Part shown: positions 1 to 7,016 of the stretch, piece by piece
How positions within the stretch are numbered: the first letter of the stretch is position 1
Layout: each line of letters starts with the position of its first letter
Source of the DNA: DASZHA01 sp049644325
Lineage (GTDB): Bacteria > Chloroflexota > Dormibacteria > DASZGP01
Assembly (NCBI GenBank): GCA_049644325.1
Contig: JBARRR010000192.1
Span: 1-16,611, forward strand
Reading direction: 5' to 3'
DNA length: 16,611 bases
Notes under the pieces: generated by a model
Seen by the model: only the letters and a program-made list of their open reading frames with translations
Database searches by the model: none
Told to the model about the DNA's origin: nothing
Translations under genes and position numbers: made by a program

Positions 1-9
1 TTCGGAACC

Positions 10-345
10 TCACGACTGGGCGGAGACGATCTTGGCTGGCTGGCTGGAGCTGGAGGATGTCGCGCTGGATGAGGACGTGCTGCTCGAGCTCGCGCTGCTG
101 GACGTGGCTGCGGTGGTCGCCGCCGGGCTGGGGCTGCCGGCCGAGCTTGCCGTGGATGGCGCGCTGTTCGCCGCGGTGGCGGTGGCGGTGGTAGCCGCCG
201 AGACCGCGCCCGCCGCGATGCCGGCGCTGAGGCCGCCGAAGGTCAGGACGCTGAGGGCGGCGGCGCCGACCTTGAGCCGCCCCAGGCGGGCCCTGGCGGT
301 GGCGACGGCCCGGGCTTTCTGCTGTCGAATCTCTTCGTTGTTCAT
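10..345 (-). CDS. Small Ser/Ala/Thr-rich membrane-anchored or exported protein (module 1)
   Basis: About 111 residues, function unknown. Seen: a basic N-terminus of roughly 26 residues (RQQKARAVATARARLGRLK), one hydrophobic segment at about 27-50, then a tail made almost wholly of Ala, Ser and Thr with a long serine run before a short PAKIVSAQS end. The tail should be disordered and outside the membrane. It lacks Cys and any catalytic motif. I chose the ATG at 343-345, with GGGGAT just upstream; an in-frame GTG and ATG 15 and 12 bases further upstream (358-360, 355-357) are alternatives. It follows the sensor kinase on the same strand after a 46-base gap and has its own candidate regulator-binding repeats upstream (379-406), so it may be both read through and separately controlled. 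A second small exported Ala/Ser/Thr/Pro-rich protein follows RR2 at 8637-8906. A target or accessory sensor part of the two-component system is plausible inference. Confidence 0.7.
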   Translation of the reverse strand: MNNEEIRQQKARAVATARARLGRLKVGAAALSVLTFGGLSAGIAAGAVSAATTATATAANSAPSTASSAGSPSPAATTAATSSSASSSSTSSSSATSSSSSQPAKIVSAQS

Positions 346-378
346 GATCCCCAGCATCACGCTCCAGCCTCACACCGC

Positions 379-406
379 CTTCAGGTTTTGCTCAGAGTTC
401 GCTGGG
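379..406 (-). promoter_or_regulatory. Phased direct repeats, candidate response-regulator box A
   Basis: Three hexamers spaced exactly 11 bp apart on the plus strand: CTTCAG (379-384), GCTCAG (390-395), GCTGGG (401-406). On the minus strand they read CCCAGC, CTGAGC, CTGAAG with 5-bp spacers. The array overlaps the sensor-kinase stop codon (392-394) and lies 34 bases upstream of the small exported protein. OmpR/PhoB-family regulators bind direct repeats with 11-bp period. The same motif occurs at 2604-2631, 8972-9010 and 9755-9793. Confidence 0.5.
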
Positions 407-1873
407 AGATCCGTTCTGGGCCGCCGGGTCGGAGTCGGCGCTCAGAGGCAGCTCGATGCGGAAGGTGGCGCCCCCGCCGGGCGTGGGCACCACCGACACG
501 CGGCCGCGATGGGCGGCGGTGACCGCGGCGACGATGCTGAGCCCCAGGCCGCTGCCGCCACGGTCGCGGCTCTGCTTGGGGTCGGAGCGGTGGAAGCGCT
601 CGAAGATCTTCTCGGCCTCGACCGTCGGGATGCCAGGGCCGTGGTCGACCACCTCGATGACGGCGAAGCCATCCTGCGGACGAAGGCTGACGTCGATCGG
701 GGTTCCCGCCGGGGTGTGGACCAGGGCGTTCTTGAGCAGGTTGCTGAGCACCTGGCGCAGCCGCATGTCGTCGCCGATCACCGCCAGGGGCGCCATCACC
801 CGGGCCGAGATGGCCCGGCCGGGGTCGACCACCCGGGCGTCGGCGCAGGCGTCGGTGACCAATGCCTCGAGGTCGACCCGGGTCTGCTCCAGGGCCCTGC
901 CCTGGTCGAGGCGCGCCAGCAGGAGGAGGTCGTCGACCAGCACGCCCAACCGGCTCGCCTCACCCTCGATTCGGCGGGCCGCCGTGCCGATGTCCTCGTG
1001 CTCCATCTCGGGCTCGCGGCGGAGCAGCTCGGCGTAGCCGCGCATCGAGGTCAGTGGCGTGCGCAGCTCATGGGAGGCGTCGGAGATGAACTGGCGCAGG
1101 CGCTGCTCGCTGGCGTCGCGTGCAGCGAAGGCCTCCTCCAGCTCCTCGAACATGGTGTTGAGGGCCAGCCCAAGGCGACCCACCTCGGTGCGCTCGGTGG
1201 CCGGCGTGACCCGTTGGTGGAGCCCCTCGGTGACGACCGTGCGGGCGGTGTCGCCCATCTCCTCCAGCGGCCGCAGGCTGCGGCGGACGATGACCAGGGC
1301 CGCGAGCGCCAGTACCAGCGTCACGCCGCCGCTGACCGCCAGCTCCAGCAGCAGCAGCTGGGTCAGGGTGGCATTGACGTCGTCCAAGGGGAAGGCCGTG
1401 ATGACGATGTCGCCGGAGCTGTTGTTGACGGTGTCGACGTAGACGCGGTACTGGCTGATGCTCCCGGTGCCGCTGACGGTCAGGAGCGCCGGCGACGACT
1501 GGGTCCCGGGCTTAAGATCGGCGGGCAGGTTTGGGTGGGACTCGGTGCTGCTGGTGCCGAAGTTGAAGGACTGGCTCTTGAGAACGGTCCCGCTGGGTGA
1601 TCGCAGCTCGCCGTAGGTGCCCTGGGGGAATGACGGCGACGATGGCCCCGGGGGCCCGCCACCCCGGCCGTCGGGGCTGGTGGGACCGCGCTCGTTGCCG
1701 TAGACAGAGCTGTTGAGGTAGCTCTCGACGGCGACGTGGGCGGCGATCACCTGCTGGTCGACGCGCTGGAGCTGGAACTGCTGCAGCGATGCGTATGTGG
1801 CGATGTCGGCGGCGGCCAGACCCAGGACGAAGAGAGGCACCAGCGCGACCAGCAGCCGCAGGCGCAGGGACAT
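392..1873 (-). CDS. Membrane sensor histidine kinase (HAMP, HisKA, HATPase_c)
   Basis: 493 residues, complete. It should sense an extracytoplasmic signal, autophosphorylate and pass the phosphate to RR1. Seen: transmembrane segment 1 at about 5-24; an extracellular part at about 25-172 with a Gly/Pro/Ser-rich linker near 62-85; transmembrane segment 2 at about 173-196; HAMP at about 197-250; H-box FISDASHELRTPLTSMRGY with phospho-acceptor His268; N-box around NLLKNA (378-383); G1 box DHGPG (410-414); F-box EKIFERF (421-427); G2 box GSGLGL (440-445). All kinase motifs are intact. The extracytoplasmic part matches no sensor domain I recognise. It starts at an ATG three bases after the RR1 stop, so the two are almost certainly one transcript. 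The overall plan resembles actinobacterial TrcS/TcrY-type kinases, but orthology cannot be assigned, so no symbol is given. Confidence 0.95.
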   Translation of the reverse strand: MSLRLRLLVALVPLFVLGLAAADIATYASLQQFQLQRVDQQVIAAHVAVESYLNSSVYGNERGPTSPDGRGGGPPGPSSPSFPQGTYGELRSPSGTVLKSQSFNFGTSSTESHPNLPADLKPGTQSSPALLTVSGTGSISQYRVYVDTVNNSSGDIVITAFPLDDVNATLTQLLLLELAVSGGVTLVLALAALVIVRRSLRPLEEMGDTARTVVTEGLHQRVTPATERTEVGRLGLALNTMFEELEEAFAARDASEQRLRQFISDASHELRTPLTSMRGYAELLRREPEMEHEDIGTAARRIEGEASRLGVLVDDLLLLARLDQGRALEQTRVDLEALVTDACADARVVDPGRAISARVMAPLAVIGDDMRLRQVLSNLLKNALVHTPAGTPIDVSLRPQDGFAVIEVVDHGPGIPTVEAEKIFERFHRSDPKQSRDRGGSGLGLSIVAAVTAAHRGRVSVVPTPGGGATFRIELPLSADSDPAAQNGSPSEL

Positions 1874-1876
1874 AAG

Positions 1877-2581
1877 CTACCGCGGCAGCCGCAGCACGTA
1901 TCCGACGCCGCGGACGGTGTGAATCAGAGGAGGCTCGACCTTGTCGACCTTGTGGCGCAGGTAGCTGATGTAGGTCTCGAGCACGCTGGCGTCGCCGCCG
2001 AAGTCGTACTCCCAGACGTGGTCCAGGATCTGGGCCCGGCTGAGGACCCGCCCGGAGTTGATCAGGAGGTATCGCAGCAGCCGGAATTCGGTTCGGGTCA
2101 GGTCGATGCGTCCGCCGCCGCGCCGCACCTCGTAAGCCTCTTCGTCGAGCTCGAGGTCGGCCAGTTTGAGCACCGACCTGCCATCCGGCTTATCGCCGTC
2201 ATGGCGCCGGAGCACGACCCTGATGCGCGCCACCAGCTCCTCCAGACTGAATGGCTTGGTGACGTAGTCATCGCCCCCGACCGTCAGCCCGTGGATCTTC
2301 TCCTCGGTTGCGTCACGGGCGGTGAGGAAGATGACCGGCACCTTCTGACCGTCGTTGCGCAGCCGCTGGACCAGCTCGAAGCCGTCCTGGTCGGGGAGGC
2401 CGACATCGAGCACCACCAGCGCCGGCCGGAACTCGTTGATGGCGTTACGGGCTTCGCGGGCGTTGCCCGAGGACTGCACCATGAAGCCGGCGACCTTGAG
2501 CGCCATTGACACCAGGTCGGCGATGTACTTCTCGTCGTCGACGACCAGGATGCGGGTTTCGTCTGCTACGGCCTCTGCCAT
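1877..2581 (-). CDS. OmpR/PhoB-family response regulator (RR1)
   Basis: 234 residues. Receiver domain at about 9-122 with acidic pair Asp15/Asp16, phospho-acceptor Asp59 (VVLDV), Thr87 and Lys109 (VTKPF), followed by a winged-helix DNA-binding domain at about 135-234 ending VRGVGYVLRLPR. All phosphotransfer residues are present, so it should be a normal phosphorylation-dependent DNA-binding regulator. The ATG at 2579-2581 has no convincing ribosome binding site; a leaderless or very short leader is possible. It is first in the RR1, kinase, small-protein transcription unit and is divergent from the VOC gene at 2713. Phased direct repeats (2604-2631) lie 23 bases upstream, consistent with autoregulation. 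It looks like the cytoplasmic partner of the adjacent kinase. Confidence 0.96.
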   Translation of the reverse strand: MAEAVADETRILVVDDEKYIADLVSMALKVAGFMVQSSGNAREARNAINEFRPALVVLDVGLPDQDGFELVQRLRNDGQKVPVIFLTARDATEEKIHGLTVGGDDYVTKPFSLEELVARIRVVLRRHDGDKPDGRSVLKLADLELDEEAYEVRRGGGRIDLTRTEFRLLRYLLINSGRVLSRAQILDHVWEYDFGGDASVLETYISYLRHKVDKVEPPLIHTVRGVGYVLRLPR

Positions 2582-2603
2582 GAATCTAAGAATGATGTCG
2601 GTT

Positions 2604-2631
2604 TCTGTGAGTTTGCTGGGAAATCGCTCAC
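2604..2631 (-). promoter_or_regulatory. Phased direct repeats, candidate response-regulator box B
   Basis: Plus-strand hexamers at 11-bp intervals: TCTGTG (2604-2609), GCTGGG (2615-2620), GCTCAC (2626-2631). On the minus strand: GTGAGC, CCCAGC, CACAGA. The two inner units fit the GCT(C/G)(A/G)G consensus of the other boxes, the outer one only partly. It sits 23-50 bases upstream of RR1 and about 80-110 upstream of the divergent VOC gene, so it could control both. Autoregulation by RR1 is the simplest reading, inferred from spacing and placement. Confidence 0.5.
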
Positions 2632-2681
2632 AGCAGCTTGAGGAGCGGCCCGCGATAGGGGAATGGCGCGGTGGGTAAGAC

Positions 2682-2687
2682 TATTCT
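2682..2687 (+). promoter_or_regulatory. Candidate -10 element of the VOC/MOSC unit
   Basis: TATTCT matches the -10 consensus at four of six positions. It would give a start near 2694 and a leader of about 19 bases containing the GGAGGT ribosome binding site. No good -35 is visible at 17-bp spacing, which would fit a promoter needing an activator. Confidence 0.35.
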
Positions 2688-2700
2688 CAGCACCGAACCA

Positions 2701-2706
2701 GGAGGT
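2701..2706 (+). promoter_or_regulatory. Ribosome binding site that decides a TTG start
   Basis: GGAGGT (AGGAGGT with base 2700) lies six bases before a TTG at 2713-2715. The longer reading frame from GTG 2671 has no such site and would place this one inside the coding region, so the TTG is the better start. Confidence 0.7.
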
Positions 2707-2712
2707 CCCCGA

Positions 2713-3642
2713 TTGAGCAGTACCCGCAATACCGAGACGACCCAGTCCGCCCCGACATCAATCGCGCCCGAGACCGGGGTTGGCGCCGTCCACCTGGACG
2801 TAACCGACGGCGAACGGGCCAAGCGCTTCTACACCGACGTCTTCGGCCTGACCCCGCGGGGCGTCGAGGGCGAGGCCATCAGCCTGGGCACGCCCGACAA
2901 GGAATTGGTCGTCCTGCATCCCGGCGCCGACCAGCCTGTGGTAGAGGGCACCACCGGCCTATATCACCTGGCGGTGGTTGTCCCTAACCGGCGCGAGCTG
3001 GCAAGGGTCATCGGCCGCCTGGGACAGATGCGCTACCCCCAGTCGCCGACCGACCACACCATGACCAAGTCGGACTACTTCTGGGATCCCGACGGCAATG
3101 GCATCGAGGTCTACACCGAGAGTCCCGAGGACGGCACCTTCGTCTACAGCGAGGAGACCTTCGGCGCCATCGACAAGGACGGCAACCCTCGCTCCGGCCG
3201 TGACCCCATCGACCTCAAGGAGATGTTCAGCCACCTGGAGCCCGCGGACCGGCTTGACGATCCCATCCCCGAGGGGTCGAAGATGGGCCACGTCCACCTC
3301 CACGTGCGTGAGATCCCGGAGGCCCTCGGCTTCTACCACGACCTCATCGGGTTCGACATCATGGGCCTGATGCGTCGCTTCGGCGCCGCCTTCATCTCGG
3401 CCGGCGGGTACCACCATCACCTTGGCCTCAACACCTGGGCCGGGCAGGGGGCGCCGCCACGGCCGGCGGGCGCCGCCGGGCTCCGTCACTACACCGTCGA
3501 GATCCCCACCCAGGAGGAGCTCGACCGCGTCGTCGGGCGCCTGGACGGCGGCGGAGTGGAGGTCAACCCGCTCGACGACGGCGGCTACTGGGCCCTCGAC
3601 CCATCGCGCAACCGGGTCCACCTGCAACTGCGTCAGGGCTGA
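2713..3642 (+). CDS. Two-domain VOC-family protein, CatE/YfiE-type extradiol dioxygenase-like
   Basis: 309 residues from the TTG start. Two vicinal-oxygen-chelate (VOC) units are visible: the first opens with GVGAVHLDVTDGERAKRFY (about 22-40) and ends with DPDGNGIEVYTE (125-136), the second opens with MGHVHLHVREIPEALGFYH (191-209). In the first unit His27, His85 (GLYHLAV) and Glu132 could form the usual metal triad. The second ends DPSRNRVHLQL, with His303 where a metal-binding Glu would be expected. The pattern resembles Bacillus CatE/YfiE-type catechol 2,3-dioxygenases, so ring cleavage of a catechol is the best guess; a glyoxalase-like or binding role cannot be excluded. It is transcribed away from RR1 and followed after 5 bases by the MOSC gene, suggesting one operon. 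The first 20 residues look disordered. Confidence 0.85.
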   Translation: MSSTRNTETTQSAPTSIAPETGVGAVHLDVTDGERAKRFYTDVFGLTPRGVEGEAISLGTPDKELVVLHPGADQPVVEGTTGLYHLAVVVPNRRELARVIGRLGQMRYPQSPTDHTMTKSDYFWDPDGNGIEVYTESPEDGTFVYSEETFGAIDKDGNPRSGRDPIDLKEMFSHLEPADRLDDPIPEGSKMGHVHLHVREIPEALGFYHDLIGFDIMGLMRRFGAAFISAGGYHHHLGLNTWAGQGAPPRPAGAAGLRHYTVEIPTQEELDRVVGRLDGGGVEVNPLDDGGYWALDPSRNRVHLQLRQG

Positions 3643-3647
3643 GCCCC

Positions 3648-4409
3648 TTGACGGTCGTGGGGAGGGTGGCCGGTCTCAACCGCTACCCGGTGAAGTCGAT
3701 GCAGGGCGAATCCCTCATTAACGCCGAGGTCGGCGAGCTCGGGATTCCCAGCGACCGGGCTTATGGCGTCCGCGACGTCGCTACCGCCAAGGTGCTGAGC
3801 GCCAAGCGGGAGCCGCGGCTGCTGCTCGCGGCAGCCGCCACCAACAACGGCGAGGTAACGGTGACCCTGCCCGGCCAGGCCCCGATGTCAGCGGACGATC
3901 CCCGGGTCTCTGTGGCGCTGTCCGAATGGCTGGGCCGCGAGGTGCGCCTGGAGCGGGCCACGTCCACCACCGAGGCGTTCTACGAGTTCCAGACCGAGGG
4001 CGATCCCGCCGCCGACGTCATCGACCTGCCGGTGCTCGACGGCAGCTTCTTCGACCTGGCACCCCTCCACCTGCTGACGCGGGCCAGCCTGGCATCCGCC
4101 GCCAGGCTGGACCCTGCCGTGGACTGGGACATCCGCCGCTTCCGCCCCACGGTGCTGGTCGAGGCCGCGTCCGACGGGGACTATCCCGAGGACGCCTGGG
4201 TAGGGCTCGAGCTCGATATCGGTGGCGTCCGGGCTGACGTGATCATGCCCACCATCCGGTGTGCCATGCCGATGGCCGCGCAGCCGGGCCTCTCAGCCCA
4301 GCTGGCGCTGATGCCCAAGCTGAAGCAGGGCCACAATGCCCTGCTGGGCGTGTACGCCACCGTGCTCGCCCCCGGCCACCTGGCCGTGGGGGACGAGGTC
4401 AGGCTTTAG
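3648..4409 (+). CDS. MOSC domain protein (MOSC_N plus MOSC, YcbX/mARC-like)
   Basis: 253 residues. The N-terminal MOSC_N beta-barrel region is recognisable (VAGLNRYPVKSMQGESL, then GIPSDRAYGVRD at 32-43), followed by the MOSC domain with FRPTVLVE (165-172) and the conserved cysteine in PTIRCAMP (Cys205). In this family, which includes YcbX and the mitochondrial amidoxime reducing component, that Cys ligates the sulfurated molybdenum cofactor and the enzymes reduce N-hydroxylated compounds. No ferredoxin-like C-terminal domain is fused here, so the electron donor must be separate. The start is uncertain: TTG 3648, GTG 3657 or GTG 3666, none with a clear ribosome binding site, so translational coupling to the upstream gene is likely. 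The last 11 bases overlap the convergent dioxygenase gene. The exact substrate cannot be told. Confidence 0.88.
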   Translation: MTVVGRVAGLNRYPVKSMQGESLINAEVGELGIPSDRAYGVRDVATAKVLSAKREPRLLLAAAATNNGEVTVTLPGQAPMSADDPRVSVALSEWLGREVRLERATSTTEAFYEFQTEGDPAADVIDLPVLDGSFFDLAPLHLLTRASLASAARLDPAVDWDIRRFRPTVLVEAASDGDYPEDAWVGLELDIGGVRADVIMPTIRCAMPMAAQPGLSAQLALMPKLKQGHNALLGVYATVLAPGHLAVGDEVRL

Positions 4410-5328
4410 CCGCAGCCTCCCGCGCTCGGGCCCGGGGGTCGGGGAGGGGCGTGAGGACCTGCTCCAGCCGATCGCGCAGGTGCTCGTAGTCGGGCGGCAG
4501 CGACAGCTTCTCGCCAAGGTGCTCCCTGGGCTCGTCGGCGCTGAAGCCGGGGCCGATGGAGGCGATCTCGAAGAGAACCCCGCTGGGCTCCCGGAAGTAG
4601 ATCGAGCGGAAGTAGAAGCGGTCGATGATGGGCGTGGGGTGGCCGCCCGCCTCCAGCACCGACTGGCGCCACGCCGCGTGCTCGTCCATCGGCGCCGCCC
4701 AGGCAACGTGGTGCACCGTGCCCGCGCCCTGGACGCCCAGGTTGGGGGCCAGGTCGTATGCGTAGGTTGAACCGCGGGCGCCGCCCCGCGCCTCGAAATC
4801 ATCGCCGGTGTCCTCGAAGTTGAGGCCGGTGAGAAAGTCGCGGCTGGCCTCGGGCGTGCTGCTGTAGGCGCGGACGCCGTCAAAACCCTGCAGCGCCAGC
4901 TCGCGGGGAACGTCGGGGTGGTCGGCGAGGAGGGGGGGATCGTCGCGGTCGGACACCGCGATCTCCAGGCCCAGGCCCTCGGGGTCGGGGAAGCGGATGC
5001 GGTCACCCTCGCGCTCCACCGCAGCCCCGTGGGTGGCGAGCCGCTCCTCCCAGAATTTGAGCGCATCGGCGGAGCCCACGCGCCAGGTGATCCGATGGAC
5101 CATGCCCTCGCCGGCGACGCCCGGGGAGGCGCCGGGGTACTCGAAGAAGGTCAGGTCGGCGCCGGGGCTCCCGGCCTCATCGGCGTAGAAGAGGTGGTAG
5201 ACGGTGGGATCGTCCTGGTTGACGGTTTTCTTGACCAGCCGCAGGCCCATCACGCCGGCATAGAACTCGACGTTCTGGGGCGCGTCGCCGGTGATCGCGG
5301 TGATGTGGTGGATACCTTCGAGCTTCAT
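4399..5328 (-). CDS. Ring-cleaving dioxygenase, MhqO/MhqA-type glyoxalase superfamily
   Basis: 309 residues, typical for this family of two-domain VOC proteins. Seen: MKLEGIHHITAITGDAPQN at the N-terminus with metal-ligand candidate His8, a second VOC half with TVHHVAWAAP (His206/His207), and the family hallmark FREPSGVLFEIASIGPGF near 245-262 with Glu254. In Bacillus, MhqA and MhqO act in quinone and hydroquinone resistance as hydroquinone-specific dioxygenases; the same detoxifying role is inferred. A GTGAGG site lies upstream of the ATG at 5326-5328. It follows the WS/DGAT gene on the same strand after 28 bases with no terminator, so cotranscription is likely. Its 3' end overlaps the convergent MOSC gene by 11 bases. 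The C-terminal tail is Ala/Arg-rich and probably flexible. Confidence 0.92.
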   Translation of the reverse strand: MKLEGIHHITAITGDAPQNVEFYAGVMGLRLVKKTVNQDDPTVYHLFYADEAGSPGADLTFFEYPGASPGVAGEGMVHRITWRVGSADALKFWEERLATHGAAVEREGDRIRFPDPEGLGLEIAVSDRDDPPLLADHPDVPRELALQGFDGVRAYSSTPEASRDFLTGLNFEDTGDDFEARGGARGSTYAYDLAPNLGVQGAGTVHHVAWAAPMDEHAAWRQSVLEAGGHPTPIIDRFYFRSIYFREPSGVLFEIASIGPGFSADEPREHLGEKLSLPPDYEHLRDRLEQVLTPLPDPRARAREAAAKA

Positions 5329-5356
5329 GCGCCAACCTCACACAGGCAAGAGTTGG

Positions 5357-6964
5357 TTATGCGGTGCCCGAGGTGACCGGCTTGCGCGTCCGGCGGGCCG
5401 AACTCCCGGCTTTCGCCTTTGGCCGGCTCGACTTCGCTGAAGTCCCGGCCGGCCGCCGCCGACGGGCGCCGTTGCTGGCGGCGCCGTTGGTCGCCGGTGA
5501 AGTCGCGCGCGCCGGCTTCGAGGCCTCCGGCAGGAGCGCGGCCAGCTCCTTCTCAAGAAAGCCGATCAGCGACCAGACGTCGGGCACCATCTCGCGGTCG
5601 GCCACTATGCCGAAGTACAGCTGTCCCGTGTAGCTCATCACCGTGATGTTGAGGCCCATCCCGTCGGTGACCACCGAGACTGGGTAGATCTCCTCCAGGC
5701 GGGCGCCGACGCAGTACAGCGGGAACTGCGGCCCGGGCACGTTGGAGATGACGAAGTTCCATGTCGGCCGGGCGTTGCTGCTGAGCGCGAAGGTCAGTCG
5801 CGCCGCGCGCGAGAACACCGCGGGGGGAATGAAATTGGTGGCGTCCTGGAGCAGCGCCGCCGGGAGCGCCTTGTTGCGCTCCTTCATGTCGCCCATCGCC
5901 TCGTGCGTCTTCTGCAGCCGCTTCACGGGGTCGGCCTCGTTGGTGAAGACTGGCGCGCTCATCAGCTGGATCTTGTTGCCGAAGGTGCCCGCCTGTTCGA
6001 GGGTGCGCACCGAAACCGGGATCTGCGCTACCAGCGGCTTGCGCGGCAGCTCGTCGTGGGCGATAAGCCAGCGTCGCACGGCGCCGGCGCAGATCGAGAC
6101 CACGACATCGTTGACGGTGGTGCCCTGCTGGTTCTTGACCTCCTTCACGGCGTCGAGCGGCAGCTTGCCGATGGCCAGGCGCCGGTGCGCGGAGACGCGG
6201 CCGTTGAAGGATGTCCGCGGCGGCACCGCCTGCTCGCGCTCCTGCACGTCGCCACCCAACCCCAGCCGGTGCTGGATGCCGCGCGTCGCGCGGGCAAGCT
6301 CGCGGGCCCCGGGGATGGCGTCGTAGATACCGACCTCTTCGATGTTGGGCAGCGCGCCGGGCAAAGACTCGAGCACCCGCAGCGGGTACTTGGGCAGGCC
6401 GAGCACCCCGCGTACCAGCATCTCCAGCTGGCCCGGCACCTGCTCAACGCTTGCGGCGACTGGCTCCGGTGCCTCGCGGCCCTCCGGCGCGAGGTCGAGA
6501 AGCACGCCCAGGATCTCGGCACCGGACATGCCGTCGACCACCGAGTGGTGGATCTTGGTCAGCAGCGCGACCCTGCCGCCCTCGAGCCCGTGGATCAGGT
6601 ACAGCTCCCACAGTGGCCGGGTGCGGTCCAAGGGTCGGGCGAAGATGCGCGCCACCTGGTCCGTCAGCTTGGCGTCTGTGCCCGGTTGCGGCAGCGCCAG
6701 CTCGCGCACATGGAAGTCGATGTCGAAGTCGGGGTCGTCGATCCAGTAGGGATAGTCGAGGCCAAAGGGGACCTCCACCAGCCGCCAGGTGAACGGCGGA
6801 AGCAGCGGCAGCCGCTCGAGGATCAGGTTCTGGACGTCGTTGAGGTCGAGCTTGCCCCCGGGCGCGGTGGCAGGGTCGAGGATGGCGATGCCCGACACGT
6901 GGCCGTACTGCCGCGCGTCCTCCATCGCCAGGAACTGGGCATCAAGGCTGGTCAGCTGTCGCAC
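5357..6964 (-). CDS. Wax ester synthase/diacylglycerol acyltransferase (WS/DGAT family)
   Basis: 535 residues. It should join acyl-CoA to diacylglycerol or a fatty alcohol, making triacylglycerol or wax ester at the inner membrane and lipid bodies. Seen: family N-terminus RQLTSLDAQFLAMED, PLWELYLIHGL (117-127), the catalytic HHxxxDG motif as HHSVVDG (139-145), and the later NVPGP element of the C-terminal half. The GTG start at 6962-6964 has GGAGGA (6972-6977) seven bases upstream. Odd feature: after the enzyme core ends around residue 480, a tail of about 50 residues rich in Ala, Ser, Lys and Arg (RRRRPAGTSAKSSRPKAKAG and on) resembles histone-H1/PhaF-type DNA-binding tails. The dioxygenase gene follows in the likely operon. 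The family assignment is secure; the preferred acceptor cannot be told from sequence. Confidence 0.96.
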   Translation of the reverse strand: MRQLTSLDAQFLAMEDARQYGHVSGIAILDPATAPGGKLDLNDVQNLILERLPLLPPFTWRLVEVPFGLDYPYWIDDPDFDIDFHVRELALPQPGTDAKLTDQVARIFARPLDRTRPLWELYLIHGLEGGRVALLTKIHHSVVDGMSGAEILGVLLDLAPEGREAPEPVAASVEQVPGQLEMLVRGVLGLPKYPLRVLESLPGALPNIEEVGIYDAIPGARELARATRGIQHRLGLGGDVQEREQAVPPRTSFNGRVSAHRRLAIGKLPLDAVKEVKNQQGTTVNDVVVSICAGAVRRWLIAHDELPRKPLVAQIPVSVRTLEQAGTFGNKIQLMSAPVFTNEADPVKRLQKTHEAMGDMKERNKALPAALLQDATNFIPPAVFSRAARLTFALSSNARPTWNFVISNVPGPQFPLYCVGARLEEIYPVSVVTDGMGLNITVMSYTGQLYFGIVADREMVPDVWSLIGFLEKELAALLPEASKPARATSPATNGAASNGARRRRPAGTSAKSSRPKAKAGSSARRTRKPVTSGTA

Positions 6965-6971
6965 TACGTCG

Positions 6972-6977
6972 TCCTCC
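6972..6977 (-). promoter_or_regulatory. Ribosome binding site for WS/DGAT GTG start
   Basis: TCCTCC on the plus strand, read GGAGGA on the minus strand, seven bases before the GTG at 6962-6964. It supports that non-ATG start. Confidence 0.7.
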
Positions 6978-6987
6978 GGAGACGTGA

Positions 6988-6993
6988 ATTATG
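6988..6993 (-). promoter_or_regulatory. Candidate -10 element of the WS/DGAT promoter
   Basis: ATTATG on the plus strand reads CATAAT on the minus strand, five of six matches to the -10 consensus. Transcription would begin near 6981, leaving a leader of about 17 bases with the GGAGGA site. The -35 position falls in the inverted repeat at 6997-7016. Confidence 0.4.
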
Positions 6994-6996
6994 ACC

Positions 6997-7016
6997 TCTC
7001 AGCCGGAGACCTGAGA
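6997..7016. promoter_or_regulatory. Inverted repeat between divergent genes, candidate operator
   Basis: TCTCAG (6997-7002), an 8-base spacer, then CTGAGA (7011-7016): perfect 6-bp arms, directly before the ATG of the beta-propeller gene and over the expected -35 of the WS/DGAT promoter. A dimeric repressor bound here could affect both genes. The arms are short, so chance is possible, and the spacer holds the propeller gene's GGAG site. Confidence 0.3.

Noticed and set aside
32..1600. Long plus-strand open frame (522 codons) opposite the kinase and small protein
   Set aside because: It is antisense to a kinase with every hallmark motif. Its translation is low-complexity Ala/Gly/Asp/Arg/Val text without domains, the usual shadow in high-GC DNA.
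2671..2712. GTG 2671 as start of the first VOC gene
   Set aside because: No ribosome binding site; the strong GGAGGT site lies inside this extension and serves TTG 2713.
5903..6994. Plus-strand frame (363 codons) opposite WS/DGAT
   Set aside because: No recognisable domain or start signal, and it is fully antisense to a clear acyltransferase.
6789..7016. Upstream extension of the beta-propeller gene to 6789
   Set aside because: It would overlap the WS/DGAT coding region on the other strand and put an Arg/Ser-rich stretch before a normal signal peptide. GGAG eight bases before ATG 7017 fits better.
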